The position numbers were made by a program, and so were the translations under genes. Under the pieces are notes generated by a model. The model worked only from the letters and a program-made list of their open reading frames with translations, searched no databases and had not been told where the DNA came from. From Terribacillus aidingensis (GTDB lineage Bacteria; Bacillota; Bacilli; Bacillales; Amphibacillaceae), in the NCBI RefSeq assembly GCF_900215625.1, contig NZ_OBEK01000003.1:186001-250000 (forward strand): DNA of 64,000 nucleotides. The letters run 5' to 3'. Shown here piece by piece: positions 60,455 to 64,000 of this stretch; positions within the stretch are counted from its first letter, which is position 1, and each line of letters starts with the position of its first letter.

Positions 60455-63400
60455 TTATTTGCTTGCCGCCTTCCGTTTATTTATCCAGAATAGTGCAGCA
60501 CCGAGAACTAAAAGTCCAGCTCCGGCCAAGAGATAATTAAACAGCTGACTTGCTGTTTGCGGCAGAATACTGCCGAATGTTGTCGTTTTACCGCCATCAC
60601 TTGAAACAGGCTTTATTATCGCTGCATCATCACTTCCTGAAGATGTATGCGGCACTGTGTTAGCAGGCTTTTCTCCATCATTCTGTTGACCTGCCGGTTT
60701 CTCGTTATCATCGGCTGTATTCGTGTCTCCATCTTTTGTGTTATCATCGTCTGCTGGCGGATTTTCTCCGCCGCTTATTGGATCGGAATCTGGCTTTTCA
60801 TTATTTCCATTCGTGTCATCTGCTGGCGGTTCATTCCCATTATCGCCAGGAGCAGGTGCACCACCAGTTGTTGTAAATGTCCAAAGATCCGATTTGGTCT
60901 TTCCGCCATGTGCATCTTCGGCAACAGCGTACCAAGCGTACGCATGGTCGTCCGTTAAACCTTCCCATGTCACAGAAGCTGTTTCACCGCTCTTGACATT
61001 TTCAGCAGTACCAATTTCCTTCGTTCCAAATACATTCACTTCCACATAGTTAGTAGCTACGCGTTTCTTCTGCGCATCCAGTTCCAGCCCTATTGTAAAT
61101 TCATCAGTGCCCGGGAACTCCTCTTCATCGTAATAGTTGTAATCGTCCATATAAGGTGAGTATGTCTTTACTTTGATTTGGTCTGTCTCCGCATCAAAGA
61201 GCAGCATGCGCATATAACCTTGCCCGCCTTCAGGTCCTGCCTGATAATCAGCCAGCATCTGGTATACTTTCCGATCGGTTACGCCATCGCCATTATCGTC
61301 AATTTCATCAACTAGCATATCCGCCGCATGGTAATGACCGCAAAGAACAGCAAAGACATTCTCATTATCAAGCACAAGCTCCTGATACAGCTGCTCACCG
61401 ATAGGATGACGATTTCCGGAAGATAATAAATACTCGTGGAAATTCAAAATCGCTTTTCGGTCTGGATGCGCCTTCAGCACAGCATCTGCCCAGGCAATAC
61501 CTTCTTCATCTATACCCCAGCCGAGATAGACCATGATATAGTCATTGCCGTTAGAGGAGATCAAGTCATAATGTCCTCGGTTATTCTTATAGGAACCTCC
61601 GTACCAAGGCTTGTCCTCAAAGCGGTCTGCTCCGAAATAACGGTAATAATCTGTGTAATCGTTGCTCTTTTGTTCTACATCATGGTTTCCGGCTAATACA
61701 CCGTAAGGAATGCCTGCATCGTCAAGCACTTGCATCGCTTTATCTGCAACTTCCCATTGATATTCCTGATTGGAGAAATTGACTAAGTCACCAGTATGAA
61801 GAACATAATCAATATTATACTTGTCTTTGTTTTCCGCAATCCAGTTCACTTGTTCGTTATAAATATGCGGGTAACTCTCTGAGTAATATTGAGTATCTGA
61901 CATCCATACGAATGAATAATCATAATTTTCATCCTCTATGGCTATTTCATCCTGAATTAAGACATTGATTTTGTAGTCTTTCACGAATGTATCCACATTA
62001 ACTGTGCCTTGCAAATCAAAGTCTTCATCCCCGGCCACTTTATAATCGACAAGCTGCCAATCTTCTTCCTGATGGTTCCATGCGTACATGGAAACTTTCC
62101 GCCCTGGCAGCGAGTTACCGCTCCAATTCACTTCCACAACGTTTTTATTGTCTACGTCCTTGGAAACGGGTACCTCGAAACGATGATAAGGGAATTGTTC
62201 TGTACTATCATTGATCAAATACTTGTCATCCACATTCGCAACTTTTTCGATATCCGTATCAGAGAAAGCTTGTTCTCCTTCCGGTGCGTAATCAGATGGC
62301 GGTTCATAATCTGCAGCATTTTTATATGCTTTTATGTCACTATCCTTACTAACTTTGTACTTATGTCCTTGATAAAAGGTAACATCCATTTCATCATCGG
62401 TAGGATCCGTTACTTTCACTTCCAGCTCTGGATTTCTGTCAACATCTCCCGCTTCATCCTCTGGCTTGATTAATTCCGGCGCGATAGGGTGTTCTGCTGG
62501 TGTAGCGAATTTGATTGTACGCACTTCTTCGTTCCCAGCTTTATCCACTGCACGCAGTACAAGCTCATGGTCTCCGGCAGTTAATGCGGCCGATGAAGTT
62601 TCATATGGAAGCTCAATTTTTTCTCCGTCCAATTCAGCTGACAAACTGCTCAGACCGCTTCCAGTATCTTCAGCACTGCCATCGATTGTAAATGCGCCTT
62701 TATATGACTTTCCATCTTCTATAGCTGTCTTTATAACCGGCGCCGTATTGTCTACTGTTACAGACACTTTGTCGGTATCTTGTCCATCATTTGCTTCAAT
62801 TGTATGCACGCCATCTTCAGCTGCTGTAGTATCCCACTCATAAGCATTAGATTGGAATTTCTCCTCAGAGATGGTAAAAGTAAAATCCTGTACCGGGCGA
62901 TAATTGCCGTTATCCCCGACATCAATTACTTGAGCTGGGTCTGCAAATGCCGGGTCATAGAGCACAGTTCCATCACCTAATACAAGTCGCACATTTTTTG
63001 CATCAAAGTCATCTCTGTTCTCTGGAGATTCAAGCTGGAATGGAGATGCCTTGTTCCCAGCGTGGATACTAATTGTATTTTTACCAGGCTCCAATGTATT
63101 TGGATCAATTGGTACTGTAATCGTTGTATACGTATCAATCCAGTCATCAAATACATGCAAGACTTGTCCATCCTGAACAACTGCATTTTGGAAATACGTA
63201 TTGATACCATTCACATCAAAGGCAAAGTATGCTTGTGTTTCTAGCGCTTTGTCGGTTTGCGGCACTTCTTTCCCGTCAATCAGCAAAGAAATATCGTCCT
63301 GCTTCGCTTTGTCGGATGTTGCTTTCAGTTTGTAAGTTCCAGACAGAAGCTGCCCTTCCTCTACATTCAGACGCGGACTGGTTTCTTTCTGTTCCCTTTC

Positions 63401-64000
63401 AATGGCCACACGTTTTGTTTCCGTTTTTGTTTCATTAAATCCATCTGTCGCCGCTACATAATATTCTACATAATCTTTCCCAATCAATTCAGGTGTGTAA
63501 ACTGTGTGATGATAGTAGCCTGACTGCTCATTAAAGGCTAAATCAGTTCGTTTGAAATCTGTCTGATTGTCCGTACGATAGTAAACTGTTACACGCTTAA
63601 CTGTTTTATCGTCAGTAGCTTCTACTGCAATTTCTAAGTTTTCCGTTTGCTTAACCGTCTCTTTATCTGTCAAATCTGTCACTTTTGGCGCTTTCTTGTC
63701 TTCGTCGATTTGAACTGGACTTCCAGGAACTTGATCAGCTGTAACGGTTCCAGGAGTACCAATCTTTGTGCCAGCATTTAACTTCAGCATATTTGTAGAG
63801 GCATCCATTGGGTACCTATAGTTGATTCCCATATTAGCAGCTGTATCATCCGTACCATCAACGTCATTATAGGTGGCATTTACAATCTGACTGCCTGCTT
63901 TGGTAGCCACACCAATACTGCGCTGGCTTCCATTCGCCATTCCGCCGGTCTGGACCTTGAATAAATTCTTACCCAATGTAAGTGACGTGTGGTAGTTGGC
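60455..64000 (-). CDS. Cell-wall-anchored metallophosphoesterase, 5' part missing
   Basis: The frame is open to the window edge, so the start lies beyond it; 1181 residues are visible. In order: beta-sandwich/Ig-like repeats (TDDKTVKRVTVYYRT, TDGFNETKTE, VDNTAPVIKTAIEDG), then a calcineurin-type phosphoesterase (WMSDTQYYSESYPH, HTGDLVNFSN, LAGNHDVEQ, LCGHYHAADM), a fibronectin-like strand region, a Pro/Asn/Asp/Gly-rich spacer, and a C-terminal sorting signal: LPQTA, hydrophobic helix, INKRKAASK. LPxTA is like substrates of Bacillus sortase YhcS. It resembles B. subtilis YvnB, YfkN and YhcR in type. Substrate unknown. Confidence 0.88.
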   Translation of the reverse strand, partial: ANYHTSLTLGKNLFKVQTGGMANGSQRSIGVATKAGSQIVNATYNDVDGTDDTAANMGINYRYPMDASTNMLKLNAGTKIGTPGTVTADQVPGSPVQIDEDKKAPKVTDLTDKETVKQTENLEIAVEATDDKTVKRVTVYYRTDNQTDFKRTDLAFNEQSGYYHHTVYTPELIGKDYVEYYVAATDGFNETKTETKRVAIEREQKETSPRLNVEEGQLLSGTYKLKATSDKAKQDDISLLIDGKEVPQTDKALETQAYFAFDVNGINTYFQNAVVQDGQVLHVFDDWIDTYTTITVPIDPNTLEPGKNTISIHAGNKASPFQLESPENRDDFDAKNVRLVLGDGTVLYDPAFADPAQVIDVGDNGNYRPVQDFTFTISEEKFQSNAYEWDTTAAEDGVHTIEANDGQDTDKVSVTVDNTAPVIKTAIEDGKSYKGAFTIDGSAEDTGSGLSSLSAELDGEKIELPYETSSAALTAGDHELVLRAVDKAGNEEVRTIKFATPAEHPIAPELIKPEDEAGDVDRNPELEVKVTDPTDDEMDVTFYQGHKYKVSKDSDIKAYKNAADYEPPSDYAPEGEQAFSDTDIEKVANVDDKYLINDSTEQFPYHRFEVPVSKDVDNKNVVEVNWSGNSLPGRKVSMYAWNHQEEDWQLVDYKVAGDEDFDLQGTVNVDTFVKDYKINVLIQDEIAIEDENYDYSFVWMSDTQYYSESYPHIYNEQVNWIAENKDKYNIDYVLHTGDLVNFSNQEYQWEVADKAMQVLDDAGIPYGVLAGNHDVEQKSNDYTDYYRYFGADRFEDKPWYGGSYKNNRGHYDLISSNGNDYIMVYLGWGIDEEGIAWADAVLKAHPDRKAILNFHEYLLSSGNRHPIGEQLYQELVLDNENVFAVLCGHYHAADMLVDEIDDNGDGVTDRKVYQMLADYQAGPEGGQGYMRMLLFDAETDQIKVKTYSPYMDDYNYYDEEEFPGTDEFTIGLELDAQKKRVATNYVEVNVFGTKEIGTAENVKSGETASVTWEGLTDDHAYAWYAVAEDAHGGKTKSDLWTFTTTGGAPAPGDNGNEPPADDTNGNNEKPDSDPISGGENPPADDDNTKDGDTNTADDNEKPAGQQNDGEKPANTVPHTSSGSDDAAIIKPVSSDGGKTTTFGSILPQTASQLFNYLLAGAGLLVLGAALFWINKRKAASK

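Noticed and set aside
1-64000. CRISPR arrays, tRNA or rRNA genes, insertion sequences, prophage genes
   Set aside because: No regularly spaced repeats, cloverleaf or rRNA sequence, transposase or phage proteins were recognised on either strand.

Overview
The window comes from the chromosome of an aerobic, endospore-forming Bacillaceae, close to Bacillus but probably not Bacillus sensu stricto. Three things support this. Sporulation and germination genes are scattered through it: an alpha/beta SASP, sspL, a YjcZ-type peptide, yhaL, spoVR, yhbH, a gerA-type operon and yhcN. Ribosome-binding sites are strong GGAGG types and intrinsic terminators are dense. Gene order resembles the B. subtilis yha/yhe region (yhaH, yhaI, prsA, yhaL, yhaM, yhaN, yhaO, yheA, yheB). 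A glycine-betaine transporter with a dedicated GbsR-type regulator suggests a salt-tolerant lifestyle. I see no rRNA, tRNA, CRISPR, prophage or transposase, so this is core chromosome.

Layout. 0-5 kb: end of a yhaH-like gene, the opuA betaine ABC operon with a divergent GbsR-family regulator and a large operator-like inverted repeat between them, then yhaI. 5-16 kb: prsA, yhaL, an MFS exporter, yhaM, a second GbsR-family regulator, the SbcCD-like pair yhaN/yhaO, yheA, yheB and a PucR-type regulator. 16-23 kb: SASP, fumC, a candidate small RNA, a VanY-type peptidase, an IDEAL protein, a second MFS exporter, a Mn-type CDF exporter, map and psiE. 23-31 kb: ythPQ-like ABC genes, small sporulation genes, an SDR/Mug pair, a C39 peptidase, a methyltransferase and a tight alkyltransferase-like/nucleotidyltransferase/GNAT operon. 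31-45 kb: DCC protein, spoVR, M20 dipeptidase, DJ-1 protein, the yrrT-luxS-mccA-mccB sulfur operon, ltaE, yhcN, yhdB, yhcX and sigI-rsgI. 45-64 kb: a BmrCD-like heterodimeric multidrug exporter with an elaborate leader, carbonic anhydrase, a MurG paralogue, yhbH, a gerA-type receptor operon, odhAB, and a truncated wall-anchored phosphoesterase.

How the genes work together. OpuA and its regulator handle osmoprotection. YrrT, LuxS, MccA and MccB recycle S-adenosylhomocysteine to cysteine, with luxS where B. subtilis has mtnN. FumC and OdhAB are TCA-cycle enzymes, with catabolite-repression-like boxes upstream of odhA. YhaM, YhaN/YhaO, Mug and the alkyltransferase-like protein act in nucleic-acid turnover and repair. 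SigI/RsgI, PrsA, MurG2, VanY and the phosphoesterase concern the envelope.

The most interesting non-coding items are (1) the roughly 410-nt leader of the BmrCD-like operon, with two short peptide ORFs, a hairpin that masks the first ORF's ribosome-binding site, and an intrinsic terminator; (2) an orphan roughly 150-nt transcript unit between fumC and the VanY gene that presents a CCTCCC loop and ends in a strong terminator; and (3) the opuA operator. All functional statements rest on sequence reading and knowledge of families; no database search was run.
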